64,000 nt of DNA from Guyanagaster necrorhizus (lineage: Eukaryota > Basidiomycota > Agaricomycetes > Agaricales > Physalacriaceae): contig NW_025064915.1 of assembly GCF_019112545.1 (NCBI RefSeq), forward strand, positions 346,627 through 410,626. Direction: 5' to 3'. The notes beneath the pieces are model-generated. The model made no database searches. It saw nothing but the letters and a program-made list of their open reading frames with translations, and was not told the DNA's origin. This document shows, piece after piece, positions 11,430 to 23,107 of this stretch (position 1 is the stretch's first letter; every line of letters begins with the position of its first letter). The translations under genes and the position numbers were made by a program.

Positions 11430-12732
11430 CCTTCTGCTTGTTGCAGTTCTCAGTCTTGTGTTTGACTCCATAGAACATGCAAAGATTGTTCTAGTGCTGG
11501 CGGTCTTTTTCTTCCTGAATAAGATGGCCATCTTTGCCTAGCTTGTCAGCATAGGGCTTAGGGGTGGTAGATTTCGGTGTGGAGCTGGAGTCCAAGAAAG
11601 AAGTGTTAGACCCTTTGGATTTAGAATTGGGGGATTTATTGTTCTGGTTTTCACAGGCAATTTCAGTCTTCCGGATCCAGTAGCGAGCATCAAGTTCTTG
11701 GGCAAGGAAGCGCATATCATGAAGGTTGTTTGGCTTCCCATGGTGTGCCATGTCATCCTTGATACGGGTGCAGAGGCCATGGTAAAAGGCATGGCAGAGG
11801 GAGTTGTCTCCATACCCAATTTGTGAAGCATACTGGTTGAATTGGACCATATACTTTATGATCTGATCTCCATCGTGCATCTGAAGGTGTTCTAATGCAT
11901 CTTCAGCATCTCTGATAGCATTAAAGGGGCCAAAGTTGCCATAAAGCTTATCTAAGAAAGCTGCATAGGAAAATTGCCAGGCTGGTGGATTCTGTGGATT
12001 GGGATTAAGAATGTCTGGTTTGAACCAGTTAAGCATGGTGCCAGCCAGGAATGAAATGGCATAGTTAACCTTGTTAGCATCTGTTGCAAATGTGGTAGGT
12101 CTGTCATTGAAGTTCAACTGAAGGGAGACAATGAAAGCCTTCAGTTTGTGAGGGTCAGAGCTATCAAATGGTTCTGGTTCCTTGACCTTGGTGTGGATAG
12201 TGGCTGGTTTAAGGTTGTTAAGGAAAGCAGAGACTCCTCATAGCAGGTTCATGAATTCTAGGAATATGTTCTGCTGGTTTGGATTGTTACTTCCTGCAGG
12301 GCCATCAGAGCTGCCTGGGCTATTAGGACCACTTGGTCCTCCTGGTCCCCCTGATCCTCCTGATCCATCTGGAAAAGGGTTTGGTGGATTGTCATCTGGT
12401 TCTCATCGGATGGGAGTATGAGTAGGGGTGCCTTCATCTCTGCTCTCTGAGTCTAGGCTATCTGAATTCTCATGCATGTTGCCCAGAGATAAGAGGTCTA
12501 TTAGAGGATCAGTTCAGGCACTATACATCAGGCTGGCCCTTCAGGCCCCATTGGTTGGGATGCTGGTGGCATCAAAAGAGTTAGGAGAATCATCATAATT
12601 AGGTTGATGAGCAGTGAAGCTAGAGTGATAGTAGATTTCCCTATGGGAAGGTTGTTCTCCACTAGAGGCCAATCTGAAAAGGCCTGGTTGTTTCTTTGAG
12701 GCAGAGGCCAGAATGTCTTCCATGGAAAACAT
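11430..12732 (-). pseudogene. Gag of gypsy copy 1
   Basis: ATG at 12732 begins MFSMEDILASASKKQPGLFR. The gag core (11491-12117) includes LNWFKPDILNPNPQNPP and IKYMVQFNQYASQIGYGDNS, and a zinc knuckle remnant CMFYGVKHKTENCNK ends it, with the second Cys replaced by Tyr. In-frame TGA codons interrupt the N-terminal half, several at positions shared with copy 2. Gag would form the virus-like particle. Confidence 0.85.
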
Positions 12733-12837
12733 GTTTGGATGGGTGGGCTGGGTTTATTCAGGATTGGTTTCTGTGGGTTCAGTAAATATGGTGGATATGA
12801 TAAAATTTTTGACTCAAAGGTTTGATTTTGAATATAC

Positions 12838-13335
12838 TGTTAAGAATATGCCAATTGAGTGGGCTTAAGTGCATGCACAGGGTCTGGCAGAGTGCATGGG
12901 CATTGACGAAGCTATTGGCAACGTCACTCTTAAGTCAGAGCCCAAGAATCTGGATAGGCAGAATGGAGTTCTGTCAGGGAAGTGAATAGGAATATCCTTC
13001 GGAGTGGAATCTGATGGATGAGATAGGGAGTAGTTGAGGTGAGTGTGAAGTGCAGATGGCTTATCCAAGTTGATATTCAAACTGAGTAGTTATGATGATA
13101 TACATGGCTTTATATACTAATGGTAGCTAATTCCAAGTCAGGTTCCATTGGGTTCCAGTATCAGTATTTGCTATCAAGTTTGGAGTCTAGATATTACAAT
13201 GTGAAATACAGATATGAAATGATAATGGTGAAATGAAATTGGTAGGTAATGGAAAGCGGCCAGAGTCCGGTGGGTAGCATGATTGGATTCATGGTTGGTT
13301 GAGGTGACATGGAGGCTGGTGGCATGCACATAACA
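12838..13335 (-). repeat. 5' LTR of gypsy copy 1 (498 bp)
   Basis: Begins TGTTAAGAATATGCC and ends ATGCACATAACA on the plus strand, then target duplication CAGAG at 13336-13340. It is upstream of gag on the minus strand and is therefore the promoter LTR. Confidence 0.95.
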
Positions 13336-13340
13336 CAGAG

Positions 13341-13742
13341 CATCAGAGCAGATGCTTAAGACCATAGGATAAAGCTTAGTCATCACAACTAGCCCAGTCT
13401 ATTATTGTCTTTCAATACAACAGAGTTGCCTGATAATGCATAATCATCTTTTTGTATATGACAGTGATGCTCTAGGACAATGAGCACAATGGACTCAGAA
13501 ACATACAATAGGCAGTAGTATTATTAGCAGGACTTGTACAGTATTTAAGACCACTTGCTCTTGCTGGTAATCTCCAGCTTCAAGCTAAAGTTTAACTTCA
13601 CACCATTCTATACTTGAGCTGATTCTAAGGCCTTGTGACACACCAATCAGAATATGCATCAGTGAACTCAGTCGATCTCCTGAAGTGCAAGAGGACTTCT
13701 GTTTATCACATGTTTCTGTTCCTATGATGCTTGGGTCTAACA
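13341..13742 (+). repeat. Right part of solo LTR B
   Basis: Continues the LTR interrupted at 5362, from CATCAGAGCAGATGCTTAAG to GGTCTAACA, after the CAGAG duplication. With 5297-5362 it makes a 468-bp LTR. Confidence 0.85.
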
Positions 13743-13747
13743 AGAGG

Positions 13748-13790
13748 TTAATACTGTAAGAATGAGAATAAAAGTGGAAAAATCATAACA
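13748..13790 (-). repeat. Right part (43 bp) of the minus-strand LTR of element A
   Basis: Ends AAAATCATAACA, the reverse complement of the LTR start TGTTATGATTTT. It completes the LTR begun at 4879-5296 and is followed by a reversed polypurine tract (about 13791-13803). Confidence 0.8.
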
Positions 13791-14375
13791 TTATCTCCTC
13801 CTTAAGACCATCATCCCAATAGCTTAATTTAGAGATAATTCATAGTCATGTATAGCATCATTGGCATTCATATGTTGTTTGTTTATCTATTGATTAGACT
13901 TTGGTCTATAGTCCTTCCAACTAACAAGATAATCAATAGTTGTTATCATGCTACCACCATGTGTGTGTATTCATCAGATCTTGTGATTTAATACATGATT
14001 GACTTCATAATGTTCTTCATTGTCAATCAAGTTGGATGATGGTGGCAGTGGTTGTTCTTGATTGGAAAAAGTGAGGGCAATATATGGGGTTAGAAGAGTT
14101 TCATTGAATGTGTTATGAATTTGCCATGTAGATGAGAGTCAGAGTTTATAGATAGAAGTGCTCACCTTTGCTGTTGATGTGCTTGGTAACAGCTAAGTGA
14201 CTAAGAGAGGTGAATGAGAAATGAACTCTCAAACACCAACATCTAACCACTCAATACACAATCACCAAATACAGTTGAGGTTGGTTGTTTCAAGTATAAT
14301 AGAAGCACTCTTGCAGTCTTAAGTAAAATCAAAGAAATAGTCAATAAAGACAGTTATTCAACTCTATCTTGCTTT
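13791..14375 (-). pseudogene. Reversed chromodomain/integrase tail of element A
   Basis: The reverse complement repeats the arrangement seen at 497-802: chromodomain tail ending in the Tyr-rich helix, then the spacer with TTAAGCTATTGGGATGATGG, then the LTR. Frames are broken. It belongs to the same element as LTR 4879-5296/13748-13790, which is thus a minus-strand insertion into the gag-protease element at 1263-4878. Its far end is lost near 14.38 kb, where a forward fragment begins. Confidence 0.65.
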
Positions 14376-14379
14376 CAAA

Positions 14380-14577
14380 GATGCAGAATTTGCAAATTAT
14401 AGGGCTGGACATGTAGCCTGCATATCAACAGTGGATTATTTGGTTAGTTGGAAGGGTTATGGCTCTGAATCTAATCAGTGGGTCAATGAAAAATAGATGA
14501 ATGCAGCCAATGCAATACATGATTATGAGTTATCCCTAAATTAAGCCATCAGGATGATAGTCTTAAAGAGGGGATAA
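14380..14577 (+). pseudogene. Chromodomain fragment of another gypsy copy
   Basis: The plus strand reads VDYLVSWKGYGSESNQWVNE-like sequence with a TAG replacing a sense codon, then the helix ANAIHDYELSLN and the spacer to the LTR at 14578. It faces the reversed chromodomain of 13.8-14.4 kb head-on. Confidence 0.7.
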
Positions 14578-15038
14578 TATTATAATATTTATCTTTTTCT
14601 TCACCTTAATCCCTATTTATGCTTAGTCAGAGCACTTAAGCCAGCACTTAAGACCATGGGACAAGCTTAGTCATCACAACAGACTATGTCTGTCTTTGTC
14701 TTCTGATGCAACAACAACTTTTGATGATGTACAACAACTCTTTTGTAGATGGTAGTGATGTCCAAGGACAATGGGCACAATAACTTGAACTAGTACAATA
14801 GGCAGTAGTATATTTATCTCAATGAATAAGTAGTATAAAAGTAGAATAGCTCTTGCTAGTATAACTCCAGCTTTAAGCTAAAGTTTATTCATATACCACT
14901 TCACTCTCAAGCCTCTTGTAATGGCCTTGAAGCACATTGGTCAACAGACACAAACAAGTGGACTCAGACATGACTGTATGAATATAGTACAGTATCTGTT
15001 TATCATATGTTCTGATCATATGCAACTTGAGTCTAACA
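14578..15038 (+). repeat. Gypsy 3' LTR, family A/B, 461 bp
   Basis: Starts TATTATAATATTT (a mutated TGTTATAA) after a purine tract and ends GAGTCTAACA. It aligns end to end with the LTRs at 803-1262 and 5297-5362/13341-13742. Confidence 0.8.
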
Positions 15039-15265
15039 AATGAAAATTGACTGTCTTTCCTGACTATAAGTCATCCCAGCACAAAATGGCTTGCAAGATG
15101 GCATACAGTTCCTTATACTGGATGTCACAGATCCTTGAGCAATGTGGGCAATGAGAAGAGAACCACTCATCACTAAAATGGCCATCCAAGCCTTTTTGAC
15201 TGCTAGATCTGTGAAAACAGAAATTACCTCTCACTCTTCTTTCAACAGGCAGATTTCATTCCACC

Positions 15266-16082
15266 TCAAGCTGAAGACACTCTATCAGTTGATATTAGAG
15301 GTAACATCTGATGGGATGTGCCAGATAGAGAACTTAGATGAAAAAAAAGAGGCAAAATTATGTAGCTGACAGAGAAATGAGCATGAGTGAGGGATAATCT
15401 GTGAACAGAATTGGAGATACCCTGTAAGTTCATCCAGCTCATGGAGAGTACATAAGCTCTTGATTTGCCATGTGTGGAGGTCATGAAGGTATGAGAGCTT
15501 GTCAACTGGTAGGTGAGCTTCCATGCACACTGAGTCAAGAATGATGCCAAGGAACTCAATGACAAATGAGGACTATTCCATCTTAGATTCCTAGAAGGAA
15601 AGACCAAGCTTATGACCAAGAGCTAGTATCCATTCCACAGCTGCAGTAGATATGGCATCTGAAGTATGTGGGGAGAAAATCTGAAGAAAATCATCCAAAT
15701 AATGATGTATAGCAGCAGATATATAATGTTGGATAATCCAATGCAGTGCTTCTGCAAACAAGTTAAAGATATATGGAATGGTCTTTAACTCAAAGATAAG
15801 CACCTGTGAAAAATAAAAATTCACAGCCTTAAGAAATCCTAAGATAATACCAGTCTGAGGACTGAATGGGAATCTGACAAAATGTATCTTTAAGGTCCAA
15901 TTTTGATATCTTGGAATCTGGCCTTGAGAGAATAAGGTCTTTGGCTGCTTTCTCAAACATGTCATAGAAGATGTGAGATTCTGAGTCAGGAATGCCATCA
16001 TTAATAGAAGATGAGTGAGGCTATGAAAGATAGTTGATAATGCACAATTTTCTAGATTTGTGCTTGTGAGTAACAACCCCAA
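15266..16082 (-). pseudogene. Reverse transcriptase of a DIRS-type element (minus strand)
   Basis: Minus-strand frames give FNLFAEALHWIIQHY and IHHYLDDFLQIF, the YLDD catalytic box in the context typical of DIRS-like elements, then the downstream blocks MEAHLPVDKLSYL and LHELDELTGYLQFCSQIIPH. These blocks resemble the RT of tyrosine-recombinase retrotransposons rather than gypsy. Stops and frameshifts break it. Upstream on the same strand lies its gag (16503-17478). A separate plus-strand element of this class lies at 34.8-37.5 kb. Confidence 0.75.
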
Positions 16083-16502
16083 GTGGAGAACAGCAAAAGT
16101 TCTCTATAGGAAAAGATGAAAAAGGCCTGGAGAGCATACCTCTGGCTGCCAGGTCACCAAGTGAGTCATTGACAAATTGCTGATACTCAAATGCTGAGAA
16201 CAGGCTGTGACAAGGTTGAACATGCTCATCACTTTCAAACTCAATGGAAGCACCATATTGAATTATGTGGAGGATAGTATATACAAAGACACAATCAGGA
16301 TAATCCTGTAAATAGTGCTCTCATGCTTTATAAGAAAGAGAGGAAGAAACAGAAGGCAAGGAAGAATGATAGGAAAGATCATTGCAGCATGAGTTGGTGT
16401 TAGGACAAAGAGGAGAGGAATGCAGTGAGGGAAACAATGCCATATGAGAGAGTGAAGGAATGAAAGGAGGAGCTGAAGATAAATTATCTGATGATGAAGA
16501 TA

Positions 16503-17478
16503 CTAAGAAAAATGGCTGCTGGCTGGAGTGAGCAGCACTATGTTGAAAGCAAGTTCTTCTTGCTCTGTCAGTTTCTCAGGCTTTCTTCCTCTTTTCTTTG
16601 ATGCAATCTTTTTCTGAGTGATCAGCAGAGTCACAACATTTGCACACATATTTGTGGTCATAGAAGAAACCTCTAGAGCACTTTCCCTCATTCCATGCAA
16701 AATAATGCTGCTCATATTGCTTAGATCTGACAGCTTTTCTGTCAGACAATGAGGAGGTGGATGCACAGACATATCCAGCCAGGTAATTCATAATCAATTC
16801 CTGGATAGTCAGTCTCCAGCCAGTAAAGTCACCATTTTCTATCTCATGATGCCAGTGCTGATGATACTCAATGTGGTATGACAAGATGGCATTCCACTCA
16901 TACTGTGATAACAGTAAGATCAAGTGATTAGTGTAGTGATAAGAACTGTCTAATATCTGGAGACCATGATCCAGATGACCACAGAAAGCAACATGTTATA
17001 GGAGTATACAGAAATAGGTGCTGAGATGGGAGAGAACCAAGGTGATATCAGGAAAATCTTTATGCAGAAGATGAGAGGCATCAGGATTGGCACCTGTTGC
17101 ATCAGCTCTGAGGTGGAGGGATGAGTTGAGCTTCACAATCTCAAATGGATATATTTCATGCTTGACAACAGAAAGCAGAACAGCCCATTCTGACTTGGAA
17201 AAGTATTCAAGAAAGGACTTACATGGAGATGTTGCAGCAGGAATGAACTGAGAGATTATAGCAGGAGCTGAGAGAGGTTGCATGAGAAATGCAGGTGTGG
17301 CTTGTTGTGTAAGTTGTGAGATAATCTGCTGGACTTGAGCAAATATAAAAGATGGAAGCAAGAATTCTGATAGTGCTATAGATGTCACTAGAGGAGAATT
17401 CTGCAGAGGCACCAGACTGAGCTCAGATGCAGAGTTGAGTTGTACACTAGGAGTCAACATAGTGTAGCTAGTGTCCAC
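16503..17478 (-). pseudogene. DIRS-type gag with Cys/His finger (minus strand)
   Basis: 17478-16996 contains FLEYFSKSEWAVLLSVVKHE and NPDASHLLHKDFPDITLVL. 16923-16503 continues with YEWNAILSYHIEYHQHWHHE and a finger-like segment CSRGFFYDHKYVCKCCDSADH ending in a later Cys. The order and motifs match gag-like ORF1 proteins common in Agaricomycete DIRS-type elements. An Arg-rich patch expected in such proteins is here His-rich (for example QHWHHE), consistent with CGN codons mutating to CAN. Confidence 0.65.
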
Positions 17479-17639
17479 AGAGGATGAAGTACTGTTTCTG
17501 GAAAGCAGAGAGGTATAGGAAGCTTGACATGAACTGAAGTCATGATCTGCAATCAGTGAGTGAGGATATAAGCCAAAGTCTGCTACAGCAATATTCTCTG
17601 GTGTGTGAGGCAGAAAAAGGTTGCCTTGTGAAAGAGTAT

Positions 17640-20462
17640 ATAAGGTCTGACTAGTCTAACAGCCAATAATCACACATTCTTGTAGAGCAATATTGTCCTG
17701 TGAAAACTGCTTGAAGTCAATGACCATCAAGCTCTTTGTGTGAGATAGGAAAGAAAGAGGACAAGGAAATTGCAATAACCATGGACTGACTTTATATTTC
17801 TAAGAGTGAGTGGCATTTGGTCTTTGTCATACACATTGAAGACAAAAACAAAGGCAATTTTAGTGCCACTGAAGGTAAAGCTATTGTCTCTTGCATAGAT
17901 AACATTCAAAGGTATTTGAATGGTTCATTTATATTACCCCAAGTTAGAATGCTAGCCATGGTTGGTGTTTAAAGATTTGGTGAAAATTTAAAATAGTACA
18001 TAAAATATCTGATAGCAATCTGAAGGCTCTTGATGTACTGCTGAACAACATATAAGGTAACTGCCACATTATGTTTGACTACTGGACTTGCATTCACTTC
18101 CAATTCATGCTCTCATTCAAGCAGCTTATAAGGCTCTTTCTGCACACCTGTAGTGGTCATTCCATCTGTGTTACTATGACCCATTATCTGATGTGAATAT
18201 CTCAACTCTTAAGCTTGCATCAGGAGGCTGAGAGGATCTATGCTTCTCTCTTGTTGGCTCTATTGAACTTTGAGTACATTCTGAGGAGCATGTCTTTTAT
18301 CATCACTATCTTGCATGAACCCCAGGCACAATTGAGAAGGAAGAGGCAGTCCTTAAACTCTCCATGCTAATGATAGTCAGTGACAATGATCTTTCAATAA
18401 CTTTATGCTGGTTTATCTGCATCATTCAAGGCACTTCTTAATCAAGTCCTAGATGCATTGATCATGGCCTCTCACCTTGCTGTTCCTTCTTTTGAGAGAA
18501 GAGACTTCATTTCATAATATAACTGATGCTCAGAGCACAACAATTACAAGTACAATGTACCATTGGATGACACAACTTCTCCACATTCATCTGTTCAACC
18601 ATCACTGGCATCATCCTTGCTAAACTGAATTCATAATAAGTAGTGTATTTTTGCCTTGCATGTTGAAGCTCTAAGTCACCAGGTGGACCATCCTGTTTTA
18701 GCATCAATACCAGAGTAGCACATGAGGTTTTTGTTTAAATGAATTATTGCAGACATTGAAAAACTATATATATATATTAGATCTCCTTTCTTGAGCAGGC
18801 ATGTCTATTCCATCTTCTTGTATGTGATTCCATCCTGCTCAATAATGAATGCAAAGGTTGCCAGCTGTGTCAGACTGTTAAAAGTCTCAGACAAATACTC
18901 ATGGGAAAACTTATGCTGAATGCCTCAGTCTCTATATCACTATTTCTCACTTTGAATATATAGTCATGATGCATCTTATATGAATTGACAATGCTGCTAT
19001 CATGCTTGGAAGGCATATATTTACCAGATAGTGTGTTAACTTGCATATTATATTGAGTATTCTGAGCAGTCAGATGTACCACTATTCTCTTGATGACAGT
19101 TGCTAAATAATTGAAATTGAAGATTGACCATTGAGACTCACTGTATGAATTGCTGCATTACTTTTTATTATTTCAACTTGTTGACACACAAGCCAGCTGC
19201 CAGCAATTTTTTCTTTGATGCTAAACTGTTTGGCTGACTTCAATGTGGCAATTTGTCTCTAACAGTAATATATGTGTGTAAGGAATAAAACATAAAGCAG
19301 CAGAGGAAAATATGGTACTAATATCAGAAAATGGCTGCCCTAGACAATTTCATTTAGAAGTCTGAGAGGGAGCAGTGAAAGATATTAAATGTAGTGTCTT
19401 GTTAGCATACCTCAATTTATTAGTAACTTCATAAGCCATCGATGATTCACCATAAGTGTGAATTTCCCTCAACTCAGGAATGAGTCTCAATAACAAGAAC
19501 TTGTCAGTTGTATACAATGCCTGAAAATAACTGAAAAGTCAACTGAGTACTGAGCTAAATCAGAACTAAAGATATAGTCAAACTCTTCCACTTGCTGTGC
19601 TTCAGATAAACTATTTTCTTGCTCAAATCTAGCTATTTCTGGCTGTATACCATCTCTCTGGGCTCTTGACAATGGTAAGCAAGAAAGGGTGATCAGTAAT
19701 AATAGAGAGAAATTACAAATCTGACTTTAAAATTCAATAGTGAGCAATAACAGTGTTGGCAAACTGGATGTTGTGTATTATGTGTTGCCAGCACTTAGTC
19801 TCATCCCAAACCTTAGCATGGAGATCAATTGGCCCACAATATTTTTTTCATGCTAAATTCTGTATACAAAGATGGCCAGCAAGAAAACTAGTCATGAGAT
19901 ATATAATAGTAAATGGGTGATACAGATTTTTCCCTGTTTGACTTTCCTTTGTGTGTGTATGGATCTCATCTTCAAACCAGTTTGCACTGATTGGCTAGGC
20001 TAGCTATTCATCAGCTTAGTTCATATTTAATTTATCAGGCCTACCATGGCCAAGGTGAATAAAATTTTGGAACATGCATATAATTGAGCACAGCAGCATA
20101 CTATGAGTGATGTAATCAGGCAGACAGTCCTCTATTGCTTCAATAGATATATATCATCCATAAGATTATAGTGGCTAAGGTCAAGCCATGTGAATTGGTG
20201 ACAATATATACAATGCTTTCTCCCAGGTTATCTATAGAATTACTCACAGTGACAACAAGGCAGAGAGGCAGGCAGATGATAGAAGAAGACCACTGTGAGA
20301 AGATATTGTCAGCCAGTCTGTGAAACAATTATTGATTTGATGGAATTTGCTGACAATTAATTTGGCACTTTACCACTGTGTCTACCACTATGATGTGCTC
20401 TCAGTAAAAGTATACCATGTATAGCAACATGCTCAACTAACTTTTTTATGCTTCTTGAAAGG
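17640..20462. other. CpG-poor decayed DNA, no recognisable gene
   Basis: Only short ORFs below 75 codons occur on both strands (for example 19487-19672 minus, 18870-19082 minus), without motifs I recognise. Composition is the same as the flanking transposon relics, so it is probably older repeat DNA. Confidence 0.5.
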
Positions 20463-22250
20463 ATAATATAGATCCTCATGACCTAGAGAAGTATGAGCCC
20501 CATCTACAGTGGTGGCACTTGTGGACATCATGGTTTGCAATACATGGATATCTGCTTCATGAATTAGTCTACAAAACTGAGGGAGAATACATGAAACTCA
20601 CTAAAACACTATTGCCTGCTGCAAAAGTCCATGAAGAAACTGGAGAATCCACAGATCCAGACCCTTACACATACATTGAGGCCAACATGAATTCACAAGG
20701 TGCTCTTCAAGAGCCTGAGAAGCTGACATCCTATTTCTCAAACATAGTGATCTCAAAATTTTTGCATACTTGTTCTTTATATTCATTAAGGCTCTAGGCT
20801 TGTGTATTCTTTGCCCAGGATGCCCAAGAATGTCTTGTCATAGTCAAAATCATGAAGAAGAATACACATCATGACCATATCATATATCTCTTTATGAAAG
20901 AAGATCCAGAAAAGCTCCAGGAAAACTGTGTTCTCCCAATCTTAGACATTCTGGACATCAATTTGGCATTTTTCTATTTTGCTGTCATATCCAAGTTTGT
21001 CTTGAGCATCTAGCAGGTTTCTGCTCCAGCTAACCTACTGTCAGATGGGACATGGTCTCCATATATGGTTTGAGGACTCTGAGAACCATACTTTGTTATA
21101 TGCACTGTATGATGAAGATAACACTAGAGCTTTATTATATCCTCACAATCTGATCATTGCTGTTAGGGCCTTAGTTTCTTACATTTGAGAAAAATTGTTC
21201 ACAGGGTAAGCCAATCATTCATAAAGGCTTTCAAGCTGTATCCTCTTTTTAGGACATCAAATGAGAAAATACTGTTATGGATTATTGTTATGGGTTTTTT
21301 CTCCAGTATTCTGATTCCCTCAAGTATACCACATTTGAGGCCCAGAAACTCATCAAATATACCACCATTGACATTGACATTGCAATCATGTTCCTTTCTG
21401 ATGCTACTCCTTCTTAGTGTTGCTTGCCTTATACAGATTCCTGGGCAGAAACAAATTATCACTACATCTACAACACTCTCCAAGGTGAACATGACTATGA
21501 TCCATTTGCATTCAATGTTGCTCTTCTTGGATATCTCTTTTGCTGCCACTTTCAGATATATGATCATGATTTAAGTGCAGTAAAAATTTCTAAACAAGCA
21601 CTAAAAGCATTTGACTCTCTATGAACCCATGCTCACTCTTCTATTGGACAAGATGGTCACTCAAAAGATCTCACAGCACTTTACAGCATTTGAGATGCTG
21701 CAGTTCTTTGAGGAGTTTCTGTCAGAAGCAGAGCTAGATATGCCAGTTTTCTCTGATTACTTAACTGGTCACTTTGAAAAGTATGATAGGTGGAAAGATC
21801 TTCCTGTGGAGTTCATACAGAAATGGTCAGCTTATTGTAAGCTGCCTGTCTCTCACACAACCATTTGGCTTAGGAAAATATGCTACTAGGGTGTTGGATA
21901 TTATCAGGCACTTGTAATCACTTGGAAGATATTAGGCTGGGATCTGCATCTGTACTCAATGCCATTACATATAGGAATGCTGTACAATATCTACAATGGT
22001 TATTACAGTGCTTCCAGCTTGTGCTCTTTGCTTTAGATTTGGATCATTTATACCTTTTCAAGTTGGATTGCATAGCTGAAGGATGGATATCCTTCTTCTT
22101 GCTGATGACACTTTCATAGTATTGTATAGGTGCCAGTAATTTCTCAGACAGTTCCATGTTGAGCACATTTTTGTTGCTGAAAGATTGCATTTATAGTTTG
22201 TCAGCTGTTCTCATCTTGATAGATATTAGTAGAATCCAGCATGAAATAGA
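20463..22250 (+). pseudogene. Protein kinase-like gene, decayed copy K1
   Basis: The N-terminal block (20463-20745) reads DPHDLEKYEPHLQWWHLWTS and continues to GALQEPE, matching the minus-strand fragment K2a at 39989-40241. Then come HHDHIIYLFMKEDPEKLQEN and VLPILDILDINLAFFYFAV (kinase N-lobe-like), a catalytic-region remnant with IDIDIAIMF, the block YNTLQGEHDYDPFAFNVALL, and the C-terminal WKDLPVEFIQKWSAYCKLP. These match a kinase-like family common in Agaricomycetes. Many stops and almost no CpG show it is dead. The part from about 21128 to 22245 recurs at 53417-54542 with shared downstream flank. Confidence 0.7.
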
Positions 22251-23107
22251 AATGAGATAGCACAGGATAGCACTAGCTAGTCTGCTTTGTTCCTTAACAC
22301 CTGGCATCATGGTACTTAAGATGCAGGCACATGTGTATGATCAACTGCAATGTCATTACCATGTGGTCCCTGGCTTCTTAATAGTATCCATGATAATCAA
22401 TAATATTGGGTAGATCTCAAGTTTCTAAGTTCTTGGGCTTAGCTTATACTTATGTCCATCATCATCCATTCACTCTCAATACTAATAGGCAAGTCTTTCT
22501 AAAGACTCTTTCAAATTTAGGCAGCCACCTGTGCAGATGAATCCAGTTAGTCAGTATATGAACTTGATGAATTGCCTTGACATATGGGCTACCAAACAGC
22601 AGTGACAGCAGTCACTTTGGTGAATTTGTAGCATGTTATTCCAACCTACTTCTCTATCACATGCTGACAAGTTTCTGATGGTCAATAGATTTCCATCACA
22701 CTATATTAGTACATGAACAAAGTAAATATTGCACTGAAGACATTCATTGTCTTTATTCTCATTGTCTTTGATTATTATGCCTTAGTCAGACAGTGGCTAT
22801 TAGTGCCACTAGAGCTTGGACAGTATATAAGTAGAGCAGATTCTGTGCACATACTTCAGTCTATTATGCAATAATACAGGAGACTGAGGTATGTATTCAT
22901 CATCAACTTATTTATTTTACTTATATTCATAGTAGATTATCTCTACAGATATGAATATATTTAGTCTGTTATGCAACAATATACAGGAGACTGAGATTAT
23001 CCCTACAGGTTGGATTCTAAAAGGTTATGGATGTTTAATTTCTCACACTATAGATGAGACTTTAGAATCCACATTTCCACTACTATTACAACTTTATACA
23101 ATACAAA
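22251..23107 (+). repeat. Probable copia 5' LTR and leader
   Basis: A plausible LTR runs from a TGTTATTCC near 22.63 kb to CCCTACA near 23.01 kb, with a TATATAAG box near 22.82 kb, followed by TTGGATTCTAAAAGG, which could be the primer-binding region, and then the copia gag at 23108. Both ends are approximate because no second LTR is present for comparison. The first 380 bp hold nothing recognisable. Confidence 0.4.

Larger units (their letters stand above)
5363..13335 (-). mobile_element. Full-length Ty3/gypsy chromovirus, copy 1 (7,973 bp, minus strand)
   Basis: A complete element in structure: two 498-bp LTRs (5363-5860 and 12838-13335), a five-base target duplication CAGAG (5358-5362 and 13336-13340), and on the minus strand gag, protease, reverse transcriptase, RNase H, integrase and chromodomain in that order. 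An antisense spliced gene lies between the chromodomain and the 3' LTR. The coding parts carry stops and substitutions that are mostly C-to-T or G-to-A, so it is structurally whole but functionally dead. It is inserted in solo LTR B. It keeps more CpG than copy 2 at 25077-34773. Confidence 0.95.
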
